Shown here: one piece after another, positions 27,182 to 38,732 of the stretch
Layout of the letters: every line of letters starts with the position of its first letter
Position numbering within the stretch: position 1 is the stretch's first letter
DNA from: Bacteroides sp.
GTDB taxonomy: Bacteria > Bacteroidota > Bacteroidia > Bacteroidales > Marinifilaceae
Assembly: GCA_021771575.1 (NCBI GenBank)
Contig: JAETOX010000004.1
Location: 1-64,000, forward strand
DNA length: 64,000 nucleotides
Reading direction: 5' to 3'
Position numbers and translations under genes: made by a program
Notes under the pieces: generated by a model
Databases searched by the model: none
The model's input: only the letters and a program-made list of their open reading frames with translations
What the model was told of the DNA's origin: nothing

Positions 27182-28051
27182 ATGATTCGACTATTTATAT
27201 ATTTATTGTTGTTCTTGCAGCTGTCTATAAACAGTTGCCTGGCTGAGCGGATCTCTGCGGAAGATCAAAGAATTTTAAAAAAATTCTGGCAGTATGCAGA
27301 GGCCACCCATCTATCAGATTTAGCTGTAAATGAAAGAATCCCGCTCATTGCCGAATTTTTTATCGATACTCCCTATCGAAGCAATACACTCGAAGCAAAA
27401 CGGGAAGAATTACCAGTGATCAATTTACACGAATTCGATTGTGTTACTTTTGTCGAAAATGTTCTTGCCCTGGCCTACTTACCGGAATATCATGCTCAGG
27501 CTGCCGACAAATTCGTAAACAACATTATCCGACTCAGATACAGAAACGGAGAAATCCTGGATTATACCTCCCGTCTACACTATTCATCAGACTGGTTATA
27601 CGAAATGGAACGACAGCACTTGTTAACCGATATCACCGCTTTTACCGGAGGTATCGTTTATCCAAACCAGGTTAATTATATGTCTAAAAATTTCATGCGC
27701 TATCCTCCTCTTCAAAAGGATTCTGTTTTAAAGGAAAAAATGAAAATCATCGAAACCGATATCAACCGAAGAACGTATCATTTTATTCCGAAGCAAAGTA
27801 TCGACCAGGCCTGCGACAAAATCAAAAACGGTGATGTCCTTCTGATTACCACGAATATAAAAGGATTAGACACCTCCCATCTGGGCTTCGCTTACAAGCA
27901 AGGGGGTAAAACTTATTTACTGCATGCTTCCAGCAAAAGTAAAAAAGTAACCCTCACTGAAGTACCTTTACAAGAATACATGGAGGGAATCTCTTCGCAA
28001 AGCGGTATTATGGTGGCACGGGCGATAAAAACCATTTGCACAGAAAAGTAA
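27182..28051 (+). CDS. DUF1460 (N-acetylmuramoyl-L-alanine amidase-like) protein
   Basis: 'NLHEFDCVTFVENVLALAYLPEY', 'DTSHLGFAYKQGGKTYLLHASSKSKKV'; signal peptide from ATG at 27182. Confidence 0.88.
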   Translation: MIRLFIYLLLFLQLSINSCLAERISAEDQRILKKFWQYAEATHLSDLAVNERIPLIAEFFIDTPYRSNTLEAKREELPVINLHEFDCVTFVENVLALAYLPEYHAQAADKFVNNIIRLRYRNGEILDYTSRLHYSSDWLYEMERQHLLTDITAFTGGIVYPNQVNYMSKNFMRYPPLQKDSVLKEKMKIIETDINRRTYHFIPKQSIDQACDKIKNGDVLLITTNIKGLDTSHLGFAYKQGGKTYLLHASSKSKKVTLTEVPLQEYMEGISSQSGIMVARAIKTICTEK

Positions 28052-28109
28052 AAAAACAAATTGGCATAAGAATTGTTCAGCGATTTTACAACGTTAAAAC
28101 AAGAATATT

Positions 28110-28712
28110 ATGAAAAAGAATTTCCTCCCCCTGCTTACCCTAACATTTATTTTGGTTATATGCAGTTGTGCCGACCGAAAAGTTGCACGAGTAAATACCG
28201 ATCAAGTCATCGACCTCAGCGGCAGATGGAATGACACAGATTCCCGCCTGGTTTCCGAAGCAATGATCACCGACCTTCTCGGTTCCCGCTGGTTACCGGT
28301 ATATGAAAGCCGCCACAACAACGCCCGGCCTGTATTAGTGGTCGGAACAATTACCAATAAGAGCCACGAACACATCAATTCCGAGACTTTCATCAAGGAC
28401 ATCGAGAAAGCCATTATCCGCAATGGAAGCGTTCGTTTGGTACAAGCCGGCGAAAAACGTCAGGAATTGCGTACCGAACGGGACGAACAAAATCAAGGAT
28501 ATACCTCTCCTGAAACAGCCAAAAAATGGGGTCTGGAACTCGGTGCCGATTTTATGCTCCAGGGAACGATCAATAGTATTGTCGATAGCTATAAAAAAGA
28601 GAAAGTCGTTTATTACCAGATCGACCTCGAACTCACAGACCTGGAAACGAATGAAGTAGTATGGATGGGAGATAAAAAGATAAAAAAACAAGTAAGCGAC
28701 CGTGCTTTTTAA
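28110..28712 (+). CDS. LpoB-like penicillin-binding protein activator lipoprotein
   Basis: Lipobox ICSCAD; 'DLSGRWNDTDSRLVSEAMI', 'GADFMLQGTINSIVDS', 'VVYYQIDLELTDLETNEVVW'. Confidence 0.88.
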   Translation: MKKNFLPLLTLTFILVICSCADRKVARVNTDQVIDLSGRWNDTDSRLVSEAMITDLLGSRWLPVYESRHNNARPVLVVGTITNKSHEHINSETFIKDIEKAIIRNGSVRLVQAGEKRQELRTERDEQNQGYTSPETAKKWGLELGADFMLQGTINSIVDSYKKEKVVYYQIDLELTDLETNEVVWMGDKKIKKQVSDRAF

Positions 28713-28748
28713 CACGAATCGATTATCCACCTACCGATTATTATTTCT

Positions 28749-30131
28749 ATGCTATTCCGTTTGCTCATATTCTTTGTATTCTGTCAGGTTTGCAGTAGTT
28801 GTGCAACATGGTATCAACGCACTGCAGCCTTTCAGGAAGCTGTAACACAAGGTCAATTCGAACAAGCGGAAAAGCTTCTACAGAAAGACAAAAAACAGGC
28901 AAAAGATAAAAACAGGATTCTTTACTACCTCAATCAGGGATACATCGAATTTATGTTAGGTCATCCGGAACAAAGCAATCAGGCATTCGAGATAGCCGAA
29001 CAGCTCACCGAAGACCAGCAACGGAAAATACTGACCGAAGCGGCGGTACTCATATCGAATCCTGAGATACGCCCTTATAAACCGGAAGATTTCGAGGTCA
29101 TCATGATCAATTTTTATAAGGCATTGAATTATCTCCGGCTAAATAATATGGAAGATGCTTTAGTAGAAGTACGCAAAATCAATATCCGTCTCCAACAACT
29201 CAATGACAAATACCCGGATCATAAAAATCGTTATCAACAAGATGCTTTCGCTCAACTCTTGATGGGGTTGATTTATGATGCGGCAGGAGATGCCAACAAC
29301 GCCTTTATCGCTTACCGGAATGCCTATCATACCTACCAAAGCGATTATATCAGGAATTTTAATTTAACTGCTCCGGAGCAACTAAAAAAAGACTTGCTGC
29401 GGACAGCCTACCAATGTGGTTTTAAGACAGAGTTAGCCCAATACGAAAGAGATTTCGGCATAAAATATACCCCTCAGCGGCCTTCTCCGGATGGCCAGTT
29501 AATTTTGTTCTGGTTGAATGGTTTCGGTCCGGTAAAAGCAGAATGGGGAATTACTTTTACCAAAATCGATCGGGGCGACGGTGCCGTTGTTTTTCATAAT
29601 GAAGAACTGGGTCTTACTTTCCCCTTTTTCTGGGGCAAGGGTTTTAACGAGGACGACCGGAATTCTCTTGCCGACGTGAATGTCGTACGCGCTGTTTTTC
29701 CCAAATACGTAGAGCGTCCCCGGGTCTATACCCAAGCCTTACTCAAATACAATAATCTTAATTTTCCCCTTCAACTGGCCGAAGATATCAACCAGATTGC
29801 TTTCAAAACGTTACACGACCGAATGGTCAGGGAACTCTCGGGATCCTTGCTACGGGTTGCCGTCAAACAAAGTATCCGGTATGCCGCCTCTAAACAAAAT
29901 GAATGGTTAGGGTTTGCTGTAGGCTTGGCTAATGCCTTTTCAGAAAAAGCAGATACCCGTAATTGGCAAACTTTGCCCTATTCCATTTCTTATGCCCGGA
30001 TTCCTCTCAGTGCCCCCGTCAATAAAATCGAATTACAATTCAGCGACCCTCAAGGAGCACATGACAACCAAACACTGGAAATCCCTGCCAAGGGCAAAGG
30101 AACTCAATTTTTCGTATATACTACTTTATAA
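28749..30131 (+). CDS. COG3014-like lipoprotein with TPR-like N-terminal region
   Basis: Lipobox CSSCAT; 'YYLNQGYIEFMLGHPEQSNQAFEIAEQL'; adjacent to LpoB-like gene. Confidence 0.7.
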   Translation: MLFRLLIFFVFCQVCSSCATWYQRTAAFQEAVTQGQFEQAEKLLQKDKKQAKDKNRILYYLNQGYIEFMLGHPEQSNQAFEIAEQLTEDQQRKILTEAAVLISNPEIRPYKPEDFEVIMINFYKALNYLRLNNMEDALVEVRKINIRLQQLNDKYPDHKNRYQQDAFAQLLMGLIYDAAGDANNAFIAYRNAYHTYQSDYIRNFNLTAPEQLKKDLLRTAYQCGFKTELAQYERDFGIKYTPQRPSPDGQLILFWLNGFGPVKAEWGITFTKIDRGDGAVVFHNEELGLTFPFFWGKGFNEDDRNSLADVNVVRAVFPKYVERPRVYTQALLKYNNLNFPLQLAEDINQIAFKTLHDRMVRELSGSLLRVAVKQSIRYAASKQNEWLGFAVGLANAFSEKADTRNWQTLPYSISYARIPLSAPVNKIELQFSDPQGAHDNQTLEIPAKGKGTQFFVYTTL

Positions 30132-30139
30132 AGAAACAA

Positions 30140-30183
30140 GAAAAAGGGAGCACTTCCGAAATTGTGCCCCCTCTTTTTCTTTT
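30140..30183. terminator. Bidirectional terminator between convergent genes
   Basis: GAAAAAGGGAGCAC ... GTGCCCCCTCTTTTTC imperfect stem flanked by A/T runs. Confidence 0.6.
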
Positions 30184-30192
30184 CAAGCCGGA

Positions 30193-31557
30193 TTATTTTT
30201 CCGTAAAATATTTATAAAACAAAGGAATAGTAGTCATTCCATTAAAGAATTGCTCCAATGGATAATTCTCATTAGGAGAATGGATGGCATCCGATCCCAA
30301 ACCGAAGCCCATCAAAACAGATTTTATTCCCAACACCTCTTCGAAAGTTGCAATGATAGGAATACTTCCCCCCGAACGTACAGGTATCGGTTGTTTTCCG
30401 TATACTTCTTCGTAAGCTTTCTCAGCCGCTTTATACGCAGGTAAGTCGATCGGACAAACATAAGAAGGGCCTCCGTGGAGATAATTTACTTTTACAGTCA
30501 CATATTCAGGAGTTATGGATTCGAAATATTCCTGGAATAATTTGGCGATCTTGTCGTGTTTTTGGTTAGGCACCAAACGGGAACTAACTTTAGCATGAGC
30601 CACCGAAGGTAGTACGGTTTTGGCCCCTTCGCCGGTATAACCGCCCCAAATCCCACAAATATCGAAAGTAGGCCGGATACCTGTTCTTTCGTTGGTAGAG
30701 AATCCTTCTTCACCGTGTACCGCTTTTACACCCAATGATTTTTCATATGCTTTCAGATCGAAAGGTGCCTTGGCCATTTTCGCCCTCTCTTCGGCGCTTA
30801 CTTCCAACACATCGTCATAAAAACCGGGGATAGTGATGTGTCCTTTCTCATCGATCATTTCTCCAAGCATTTTACACAACACATTGATGGGATTAGCTAC
30901 AGCTCCACCGAATATACCCGAATGCAAATCGGCATTGGGACCGGTCATCTCAATTTCCCAATAAGCTAAACCACGTAAACCGGTAGTAATAGAAGGAACA
31001 TCCGGAGCAATCATACTGGTATCCGATACTAAAATCACATCCGCTTTCAGCATATCCTTGTGATCCCGGCAAAATTTCGGGAGACTGGGAGAACCGATTT
31101 CTTCTTCTCCTTCCAGCATAAATTTCACATTACATTTCAGATTCCCGGTTTTCACCATATATTCGAAAGCTTTGGCGTGCATAAAGGACTGGCCTTTATC
31201 GTCATCTGCCCCCCGAGCCCAGATTTTTCCATCTTTGATCACCGGTTCGAAAGGATTCGTATGCCATAATTCCACCGGATCAACAGGCATCACATCCATA
31301 TGCCCATAAACCAGCACCGTCGGTAAAGCAGGATCGATGATCTTTTCTCCATAGGTAACAGGATTTCCCTCTGTTTCATATACCTCTGCCCGATCGGCTC
31401 CGGCTTCCAATAAAAGAGATTTCCATTTCTCAGCACACTTATACATATCTGGTTTATGTTCCACCTCCGAAGAAATAGACGGAATACGGATCAGCTCGAA
31501 TAATTCGTTCAAAAAACGCTCTTTATTTTCTTCAATGTATTTCTTTATCTGCTCCAT
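30193..31557 (-). CDS. M20 family dipeptidase
   Basis: 'TVLVYGHMDVMPVDP', 'WARGADDDKGQSFMH', 'FMLEGEEEIGSPSL', 'GGSIPIIATFEEVLG'. Confidence 0.93.
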   Translation of the reverse strand: MEQIKKYIEENKERFLNELFELIRIPSISSEVEHKPDMYKCAEKWKSLLLEAGADRAEVYETEGNPVTYGEKIIDPALPTVLVYGHMDVMPVDPVELWHTNPFEPVIKDGKIWARGADDDKGQSFMHAKAFEYMVKTGNLKCNVKFMLEGEEEIGSPSLPKFCRDHKDMLKADVILVSDTSMIAPDVPSITTGLRGLAYWEIEMTGPNADLHSGIFGGAVANPINVLCKMLGEMIDEKGHITIPGFYDDVLEVSAEERAKMAKAPFDLKAYEKSLGVKAVHGEEGFSTNERTGIRPTFDICGIWGGYTGEGAKTVLPSVAHAKVSSRLVPNQKHDKIAKLFQEYFESITPEYVTVKVNYLHGGPSYVCPIDLPAYKAAEKAYEEVYGKQPIPVRSGGSIPIIATFEEVLGIKSVLMGFGLGSDAIHSPNENYPLEQFFNGMTTIPLFYKYFTEK

Positions 31558-31765
31558 AAGTTAAAAATCGAAATTAAAAAATTACTAATTACTTTCATTC
31601 GGGTATAAAGGTAACACAAAAAAGAGAAAATTAAAAGCTATAAATAAATTTCAATTTTCAATTTCCAATTTTCAATTAATTACTTACTTTTGCCAAATCA
31701 TAACTACTCTATTTACAGAGATGAGTGGTGCGTCTTTTAACACAAATATTTGAAACGGCTAAATT

Positions 31766-32704
31766 ATGTCAGATCTTTCCGAAGTTAAGATTTTTTCCGG
31801 GGAAAACAGCAAGTATATTGCTGAGAAAATCGCTAAATCCATCGGTTTAGAACTCGGTCAAAAGACTTTATTACGTTTTAGTGACGGAGAATTTGCGACA
31901 GCTTACGATGAAACAGTCCGGGGTGACCATGTTTTCATTGTACAATCCACTTTTCCGCCCAGTGACAATCTCATGGAGTTATTAATGATGATCGATGCAG
32001 CCAAACGAGCTTCAGCTTACAAGGTTATCGCCGTCATTCCCTATTTCGGTTTTGCCCGTCAGGACAGAAAAGACCGTCCCCGTGTTGCTATCGGTGCCAA
32101 ATTGGTAGCGAATTTGCTTCATGCTGCGGGTGTGGACCGCATCATGACAATGGACCTTCATGCTGATCAGATTCAGGGATTTTTCGATATCCCCGTCGAT
32201 CATTTATACGGTTCTACTGTTTTAGTTCCCTATATCCGTTCCTTACAATTAGATAATCTGGCTATTGCTTCGCCTGACATCGGCGGATCGAAACGGGCTA
32301 ATTCCTGGGCGAAATTTTTCGATTCCGGATTGATTATTTGCCATAAAACGCGGGAAAGACCTAATGAAATCGCTGATATGAAAGTAATCGGAGATGTCGA
32401 AGGCAAAAACATCGTTATCGTAGACGATATGATCGATACAGCCGGAACAATTTGTAAAGCTGCCGACATTCTCAAAGAAAAAGGAGCCCTTTCGGTGAGA
32501 GCTGTTGCTACTCATGCCGTACTTTCGGGGAAAGCTTACGAAAACATCGAAAAATCGGCACTTGACGAAGTTGCTTTTACCGATTCTATTCCTTTACGTC
32601 AGGAATGTTCGAAAATAAAGATCATTTCGGTAGCTGATATGTTTGCCGAAACAATACGGAACGTCGTAGAACACCGTTCTATCAGTGATCATTTTATCAT
32701 GTAA
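31766..32704 (+). CDS. prs: ribose-phosphate pyrophosphokinase
   Basis: 'RFSDGEFATAYDETVRGDHVFIVQST', 'DLHADQIQGFFDIPVDHLYG', 'VIVDDMIDTAGTICKAA'-type PRPP motif. Confidence 0.96.
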   Translation: MSDLSEVKIFSGENSKYIAEKIAKSIGLELGQKTLLRFSDGEFATAYDETVRGDHVFIVQSTFPPSDNLMELLMMIDAAKRASAYKVIAVIPYFGFARQDRKDRPRVAIGAKLVANLLHAAGVDRIMTMDLHADQIQGFFDIPVDHLYGSTVLVPYIRSLQLDNLAIASPDIGGSKRANSWAKFFDSGLIICHKTRERPNEIADMKVIGDVEGKNIVIVDDMIDTAGTICKAADILKEKGALSVRAVATHAVLSGKAYENIEKSALDEVAFTDSIPLRQECSKIKIISVADMFAETIRNVVEHRSISDHFIM

Positions 32705-32722
32705 AAATAATCCGATAACACT

Positions 32723-32756
32723 AAAAAAAGCGAAGTAAAGACTTCGCTTTTTTTTT
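32723..32756 (+). terminator. Rho-independent terminator after prs
   Basis: AGCGAAGT-AAAG-ACTTCGCT flanked by A7 and T-run. Confidence 0.85.
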
Positions 32757-32972
32757 ATTGCTTCATTTATCCTTTCGGAGTCAACAGCACATTTCTCCCG
32801 AAAAGCTGTGCTATAGGCTCATTATATTATTGATAATCTTTTTTCAGACTTTTTGACTCTGCCATCTTTTCGACTTTTCCGCTTCCAATCCGTACTAATG
32901 AAATATCACATTCCTAAACGGGACATCGGTATAGGCATGTATTAAAATCCTAACTTTGTAAAATACCGGAAT

Positions 32973-33836
32973 ATGAAGAGACACAAACACAACCCTTTAC
33001 TGATATTTCAAATTAATGAAATCACCGAATATCAGATTTACCGGAAATTGGCAGGCCTCCAAAAAAACGAACAGAACCGCCAGATTTTAATGGAGTTATC
33101 TGATGAGGAATTAATCCATTATCAGATACTCCGAAAATATACAGGAAAAAATCCGGCAGCCAATAAACGGAAAGTAGGATTTTACCTTCTGATAGCCCGG
33201 TTACTCGGCCTGACATTCAGCATCAGACTGATAGCAAAAGGAGAAAAGTTTGCTCAACAGACTTACCGGAATATGCCCGTAGAAGACCTCCGGAAGATTG
33301 CGCACGACGAAGAGATTCATGAAGAGAAACTGATCGGCCTCATCAATGAGGAGGGACTGAATTATATGGGTTCTGTCGTTTTGGGTCTGAATGATGCTTT
33401 AGTAGAATTTACAGGAGCATTGGCCGGCTACACTTTTGCTTTACAACATTCCAAACTGGTAGCCCTTACAGGAGCTATTACCGGTATTGCAGCCGCTTTA
33501 TCTATGGCTGCTTCCGAATATTTGTCCACCCGTGCAGAAAAAAATCCCGGGAAGAATGCAATCAAAGCTTCCATCTATACCGGCATTGCCTATATCATTA
33601 CCGTAGCTATTCTGATTATTCCTTTTGTCCTGCTGCCGAATGTTTATTGGGGATTAGGAATTTGCTTGTCCGGAGCACTCGTCGTCATCGCCATTTTCAA
33701 TTATTATTATTCGGTGGTAAAAAACGAAAGTTTCAAACGACGTTTTGCAGAAATGGCCATAATCAGTATCGGCATAGCCGCTATCAGTTTTTTTATCGGC
33801 TATGCCTTGCGTGCATTGACAGGTATTCAACTTTGA
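32973..33836 (+). CDS. ferritin-like/rubrerythrin-VIT1 fusion, putative iron/manganese transporter
   Basis: N-terminal NEITEYQIY..DEELIHYQ..HDEEIHEEKL helices; C-terminal 'GLNDALVEFTGALAGYTFAL...AASEYLSTRAEK' (VIT1/CCC1). Confidence 0.85.
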   Translation: MKRHKHNPLLIFQINEITEYQIYRKLAGLQKNEQNRQILMELSDEELIHYQILRKYTGKNPAANKRKVGFYLLIARLLGLTFSIRLIAKGEKFAQQTYRNMPVEDLRKIAHDEEIHEEKLIGLINEEGLNYMGSVVLGLNDALVEFTGALAGYTFALQHSKLVALTGAITGIAAALSMAASEYLSTRAEKNPGKNAIKASIYTGIAYIITVAILIIPFVLLPNVYWGLGICLSGALVVIAIFNYYYSVVKNESFKRRFAEMAIISIGIAAISFFIGYALRALTGIQL

Positions 33837-34253
33837 TTATTTCACCGGATAAACCCACGTCAGCTCTTTTCCCTCTTCCTGTACAATACGGTTCAGGGCA
33901 GCCTGTGCTTCTTCGCGGGTTTCGTATCCACCGTAAGTAACCATACTCATATCGTAGAACGGTACGATTTTCGAATCGTATCCTTCATTCACCAGTTTGT
34001 CGTGTAAACGTTCGGCATTCGAAGGAATTTTAAAACATCCGGCAACCAAATAGTAATTAACTTGTTTTACAACCGGCTTCGATGTTTCTTTGGGAGCTAC
34101 CGGTTCTTGCTTGATCACTTCCTTCACTTCGACTTTTTTTGAAGTGAACACTTCTTTTTGCCTCTTCTCCTTACAAGAAGTAAGGGCGCCTAGCAACGAT
34201 ACTGTCAACAAAATAACTATCACTCTCATCGTGTTGTAATTTATTTCTTTCAC
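33837..34253 (-). CDS. SPOR domain lipoprotein
   Basis: Lipobox ALTSCKE; C-terminal 'YYLVAGCFKIPSNAERLHDKLVNEGYDSKIV'. Confidence 0.85.
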   Translation of the reverse strand: MKEINYNTMRVIVILLTVSLLGALTSCKEKRQKEVFTSKKVEVKEVIKQEPVAPKETSKPVVKQVNYYLVAGCFKIPSNAERLHDKLVNEGYDSKIVPFYDMSMVTYGGYETREEAQAALNRIVQEEGKELTWVYPVK

Positions 34254-34323
34254 TATTACGCTATATCGGCGATAAAGATAGTATTTATAATAATTTTAAC
34301 AAACAAATCCCAAAACGATTTAA

Positions 34324-35763
34324 TCAGCTGTTTTTCCGTCTTATCCCCCATAATCCCAGAAAACAGAGCAAACCGTTCAACAGCAGAATTTCGAAACCGA
34401 AACGATATCCCCATAACCAGGCTTCGGAATGACAATGGATCAGGTATGAAAGTAAAGGTGAAAGCAAACATATCCAGGGAAGATATTTTTCCTTCACTTG
34501 CCAGGAAGTGAAAAGTCCGAAGGCAAACATTCCCAACAAAGGACCGTAAGTATAGCCTACAGCCTTCAATACACCATTGACTACGCTGCTACTGTTGATC
34601 TCCCGGAACAAAATAATGATAAAGCCCATCAATAAAGAAAAAGTGAGATGAACCAGGATACGCCTGCGTTTCTGATTTTGATCCTTGGGATCGATCCGAA
34701 GAAAATCGATACTGAAAGAGGTGGTCAAGGCCGTCAACGAAGAATCGACAGAAGAATAAGCAGCCGCTGTAATTCCGAGCAAGAAAAACAAACCGGTCAC
34801 GATACCGAAATGATTCAGAGATAAAAAGGCAAATACATCATCAGTTTTCACCGGCAGCCCGATCCCTTTCACTGTTGCAAAAATGTATAACAATGCCCCC
34901 ATGGCAAGGAACAGCAGATTAGTCAGAAAAAATAAAAAAGAAAAAGAATACATATTCACCTGACAGTCTTTCAGAGTACGACAAGTCAGATTTTTTTGCA
35001 TCATATTCTGATCGAGTCCATTTATGGCCACCGTGATGGCAATACCTGACAAGATTTGTTTTACCGTATTATGTGAAGATCGCCAGTCCATATCGAAAAT
35101 ACGGGAATACGGGCTGTCTTGTATAGCTGTTACCATCCCCCGAAAATCGAATTGTAAAGCCCTGCAAATCGCCACTACCGTCAAAACGACAGCGGTCAGC
35201 ATAAAAACTGTCTGAAGGGTGTCGGTCCAGACAATGGTCTTGATGCCTCCCCGATAGGTGTAAATCCATACCAAAGCCAGAGTAATAAATACCGTCACGC
35301 CGAAAGGAACCCCCGCAGCATTGAAAAAAGCGAGTTGTAATACGCCGACAACCAGAAAAAGCCGGAAGGAAGCACCGATCAATTGCGAAATGATAAAAAA
35401 GAAAGAGCCTGTCAACCGTGCTTTCTCGCCGAAGCGTGTTCCCAGCCAGGAATAGATTGAAATCAGATTCAGCCTATAAAATAGAGGAAGTAAAACTACC
35501 GCTATGACGATGTAACCGATACAATTTCCCACCACCAAAGGGAGATAAGTCCAGGAAGTACTACCCACTTCACCGGGAATAGAAATAAAAGTCACCCCGG
35601 AAAGCGAAGTCCCGATCATTCCGAAAGCCACCAGATACCAGGGAGAAGTCCGGTTAGCCGTAAAAAAAGTCTCGTTATCGGTTTTTCGTGTCGTAAAATA
35701 ACCGATTAAAATCAACAGCCCGAAATAAGCCACTAAAATGAATAAAACCAGCCCCGCAGACAT
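34324..35763 (-). CDS. sodium:solute symporter (SSS family)
   Basis: Multi-TM; '[16 protein letters not shown]', '[20 protein letters not shown]', '[19 protein letters not shown]'. Confidence 0.92.
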   Translation of the reverse strand: MSAGLVLFILVAYFGLLILIGYFTTRKTDNETFFTANRTSPWYLVAFGMIGTSLSGVTFISIPGEVGSTSWTYLPLVVGNCIGYIVIAVVLLPLFYRLNLISIYSWLGTRFGEKARLTGSFFFIISQLIGASFRLFLVVGVLQLAFFNAAGVPFGVTVFITLALVWIYTYRGGIKTIVWTDTLQTVFMLTAVVLTVVAICRALQFDFRGMVTAIQDSPYSRIFDMDWRSSHNTVKQILSGIAITVAINGLDQNMMQKNLTCRTLKDCQVNMYSFSFLFFLTNLLFLAMGALLYIFATVKGIGLPVKTDDVFAFLSLNHFGIVTGLFFLLGITAAAYSSVDSSLTALTTSFSIDFLRIDPKDQNQKRRRILVHLTFSLLMGFIIILFREINSSSVVNGVLKAVGYTYGPLLGMFAFGLFTSWQVKEKYLPWICLLSPLLSYLIHCHSEAWLWGYRFGFEILLLNGLLCFLGLWGIRRKNS

Positions 35764-35911
35764 AAATCATAGTTTAAATATAGACGATTGCACGAAAGTA
35801 ATTATTTTTTACATTTTATCGTTTACCTTTTCCCTTTTCTCTTTTAGTTTTATCTTTGTACACTTGTTGCATGGAGTATATCAACACATCAGGACATTAA
35901 ACGATACCACA

Positions 35912-38680
35912 ATGGAGTATAATTTTAAGGAAATAGAAAAAAAGTGGCAAAGCTACTGGAAAGAGAATCGAACTTACAAAGTAGAAGTCGATCCGTCAAA
36001 ACCCAAATATTATGTACTCGACATGTTCCCTTATCCTTCCGGGGCCGGTCTGCATGTCGGGCATCCGCTCGGTTACATTGCCTCCGATATTTATTCCCGT
36101 TACAAACGTCTGAAAGGATTTAATGTGCTGCATCCGATGGGCTTCGACGCCTACGGTTTGCCAGCGGAGCAATATGCCATCCAGACCGGTCAGCATCCGG
36201 CTGTTACGACAGAAAAAAATATTGCCCGTTACCGGGAACAATTGGATAAAATCGGATTTTCTTTCGACTGGGACCGTGAGGTCAGAACCTGCGACCCTCA
36301 TTATTATAAATGGACTCAATGGGCTTTCATCCAGATGTTCAATCATTGGTTCAACAAAGATACTCAAAAGGCGGAACCGATCAGTAAGCTGGTGGCTTGT
36401 TTCGAAAAGGAAGGCAACCGGAATATTCATGCAGCCGGAGCAGATGTGCCCGAATTTACAGCAGCAGAGTGGCAGGCCATGGATGAAAAAGCCCGGCAAG
36501 CGCTATTGTTTCACTACCGAATCGCTTATCTGGCCGATACGATGGTCAACTGGTGTCCGCAATTAGGAACGGTGCTGGCCAACGACGAGGTAAAAGACGG
36601 TTTATCGGTGAGGGGAGGCTATCCGGTTGTTCAAAAAAATATGCGGCAATGGTCATTGCGTGTTTCTGCATACGCCCAACGATTATTGGATGGTTTGGAC
36701 ACATTGGAATGGTCGGATTCCTTGAAAGATATTCAACGGAACTGGATCGGACGTTCTCAGGGTGCCGATATCACTTTCGACGTCAAAGATTCGGATATTC
36801 GGTTGAAAATTTTCACTACCCGTCCCGACACTATTTATGGAGTGAGTTTTATGGTACTGGCACCGGAAAGTGAGTATGTGGAGCAACTCACGACGGCAGA
36901 ACAAAAACAAGCTGTCACTGCATATCTGGATTATGTAGCTAAACGTACCGAACGGGAACGGCAAAGCGAAGTGAAAACCGTGACCGGTGTATTTTCCGGT
37001 TCTTATGCAATCAACCCTTTTACCAACGAAGCCATTCCGGTATGGATCAGTGAATATGTCCTGGCCGGTTACGGCACCGGAGCCATCATGGCGGTACCGG
37101 CACACGACAGCCGCGACTATGCTTTCGCCCGTAAATTTAATTTACCGATCGTACCGGTAATTGATAACGGCCAACCCATCGACCTGAGCGAAAGCTCCTA
37201 CGATGCCAAAGAAGGAACGCTGATCAACAGTGAACTGATCAACGGGATGGAGGTAAAAGAGGCTATTGCTTTTATCGCCGGCGAAGTGGAAAAACGCGAG
37301 ATCGGCCGCAGTAAGATCAATTACCGTTTACGCGATGCCATTTTCAGCCGCCAACGTTATTGGGGGGAACCTTTCCCGGTATATTATAAAGAAAATATGC
37401 CCTATATGATGGACGAGTCGGCCTTACCGCTGGAATTACCGGAAATCGATAAATACCTGCCCACCGAAACAGGAGAACCTCCGCTCGGACGGGCCAAAAA
37501 TTGGAAAACAGCAGAAGGGTATCCCATCGAATTGAACACCATGCCGGGATTTGCAGGTTCGTCCGCCTATTATTTACGTTACATGGATCCTCACAACGAT
37601 CAGGCGCTGGTGGGCCATGAAGCCAATCACTATTGGCGTGATGTAGATCTGTATATGGGAGGTGCCGAACACGCCACCGGCCACCTGATTTATTCCCGTT
37701 TCTGGAATATGTTTCTTTATGACCTGGGCATCGTATGCGAACCGGAACCTTTCAAAAAACTGATCAATCAGGGTATGATCCAAGGGCGTTCTAATTTTGT
37801 CTATCGTGTGGTCGGGACCAATACTTTTGTATCTGTGGGATTGAAAGACCAGTATGAAACGACGGAGATTCACGTAGACGTCAATATCGTACACAACGAC
37901 GTGCTGGATCTGGAAGCTTTTCGTCGCTGGATGCCCGAATATGCCGATGCCGAATTTATTCTGGAAGACGGCAAATACATTTGCGGATGGGCTGTTGAAA
38001 AAATGTCCAAATCCATGTTCAATGTCGTCAACCCGGACGATATTATCGCCGAATTCGGCGCCGACACTTTGCGACTGTACGAGATGTTCCTCGGACCGTT
38101 GGAAGCCCACAAGCCCTGGGACACTCAGGGAATCGACGGAGTATATAAATTTCTGCGTAAATTCTGGCGGCTTTTTCAGCAAGGGGAAACATTCAGTGTC
38201 AGCGAAGAAATTCCGACACGTGAAGAACTGAAGGTACTCCACAAAACCTTGAAGAAGATCGAATACGACATAGAGAATTTTTCGTTCAATACTTCTATTC
38301 CGGCCTTCATGATCTGTACAAATGAGTTGACAGCTCTGAAATGTAACAAAAAAGCCATATTGGAGCCACTGGTCATTGCCATCGCTCCATACGCTCCGCA
38401 TATCGCCGAAGAACTATGGCATTGTTTAGGACATGAAACAAGCATCACTACAGCCACTTTCCCGCAATGGGAAGAACAATACCTCACCGAAGATCGTTTC
38501 GAGTATCCGGTATCGTTCAACGGCAAAGTTCGTTTTAAACTGGCTATGCCTTTAACCGCTTCCAACTCCGATATCGAAGCAGCAGTGAAAGCAGCTCCGG
38601 AAGCGGCCAAATGGCTGGAAGGCAAAGAAATCCGCAAGATGATCATTGTTCCCCGGAAGATTATCAATGTGGTGATCTGA
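35912..38680 (+). CDS. leuS: leucine--tRNA ligase
   Basis: '[15 protein letters not shown]', '[16 protein letters not shown]', '[16 protein letters not shown]'; [13 protein letters not shown] start at 35912. Confidence 0.97.
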   Translation: MEYNFKEIEKKWQSYWKENRTYKVEVDPSKPKYYVLDMFPYPSGAGLHVGHPLGYIASDIYSRYKRLKGFNVLHPMGFDAYGLPAEQYAIQTGQHPAVTTEKNIARYREQLDKIGFSFDWDREVRTCDPHYYKWTQWAFIQMFNHWFNKDTQKAEPISKLVACFEKEGNRNIHAAGADVPEFTAAEWQAMDEKARQALLFHYRIAYLADTMVNWCPQLGTVLANDEVKDGLSVRGGYPVVQKNMRQWSLRVSAYAQRLLDGLDTLEWSDSLKDIQRNWIGRSQGADITFDVKDSDIRLKIFTTRPDTIYGVSFMVLAPESEYVEQLTTAEQKQAVTAYLDYVAKRTERERQSEVKTVTGVFSGSYAINPFTNEAIPVWISEYVLAGYGTGAIMAVPAHDSRDYAFARKFNLPIVPVIDNGQPIDLSESSYDAKEGTLINSELINGMEVKEAIAFIAGEVEKREIGRSKINYRLRDAIFSRQRYWGEPFPVYYKENMPYMMDESALPLELPEIDKYLPTETGEPPLGRAKNWKTAEGYPIELNTMPGFAGSSAYYLRYMDPHNDQALVGHEANHYWRDVDLYMGGAEHATGHLIYSRFWNMFLYDLGIVCEPEPFKKLINQGMIQGRSNFVYRVVGTNTFVSVGLKDQYETTEIHVDVNIVHNDVLDLEAFRRWMPEYADAEFILEDGKYICGWAVEKMSKSMFNVVNPDDIIAEFGADTLRLYEMFLGPLEAHKPWDTQGIDGVYKFLRKFWRLFQQGETFSVSEEIPTREELKVLHKTLKKIEYDIENFSFNTSIPAFMICTNELTALKCNKKAILEPLVIAIAPYAPHIAEELWHCLGHETSITTATFPQWEEQYLTEDRFEYPVSFNGKVRFKLAMPLTASNSDIEAAVKAAPEAAKWLEGKEIRKMIIVPRKIINVVI

Positions 38681-38732
38681 CCATACCCGGTCAAAGGTAT
38701 CACAACCGGCATTTCCTCTCTAGGGATGCCGG

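Noticed and set aside
35738-35911. N-terminal extension of the leuS ORF
   Set aside because: Overlaps the divergent symporter start; canonical LeuRS start [13 protein letters not shown] is at 35912 after a TATCTTTG promoter.
37574-38401. 275-aa ORF antisense to leuS
   Set aside because: Shadow ORF opposite a conserved synthetase; low-complexity, non-protein-like sequence.
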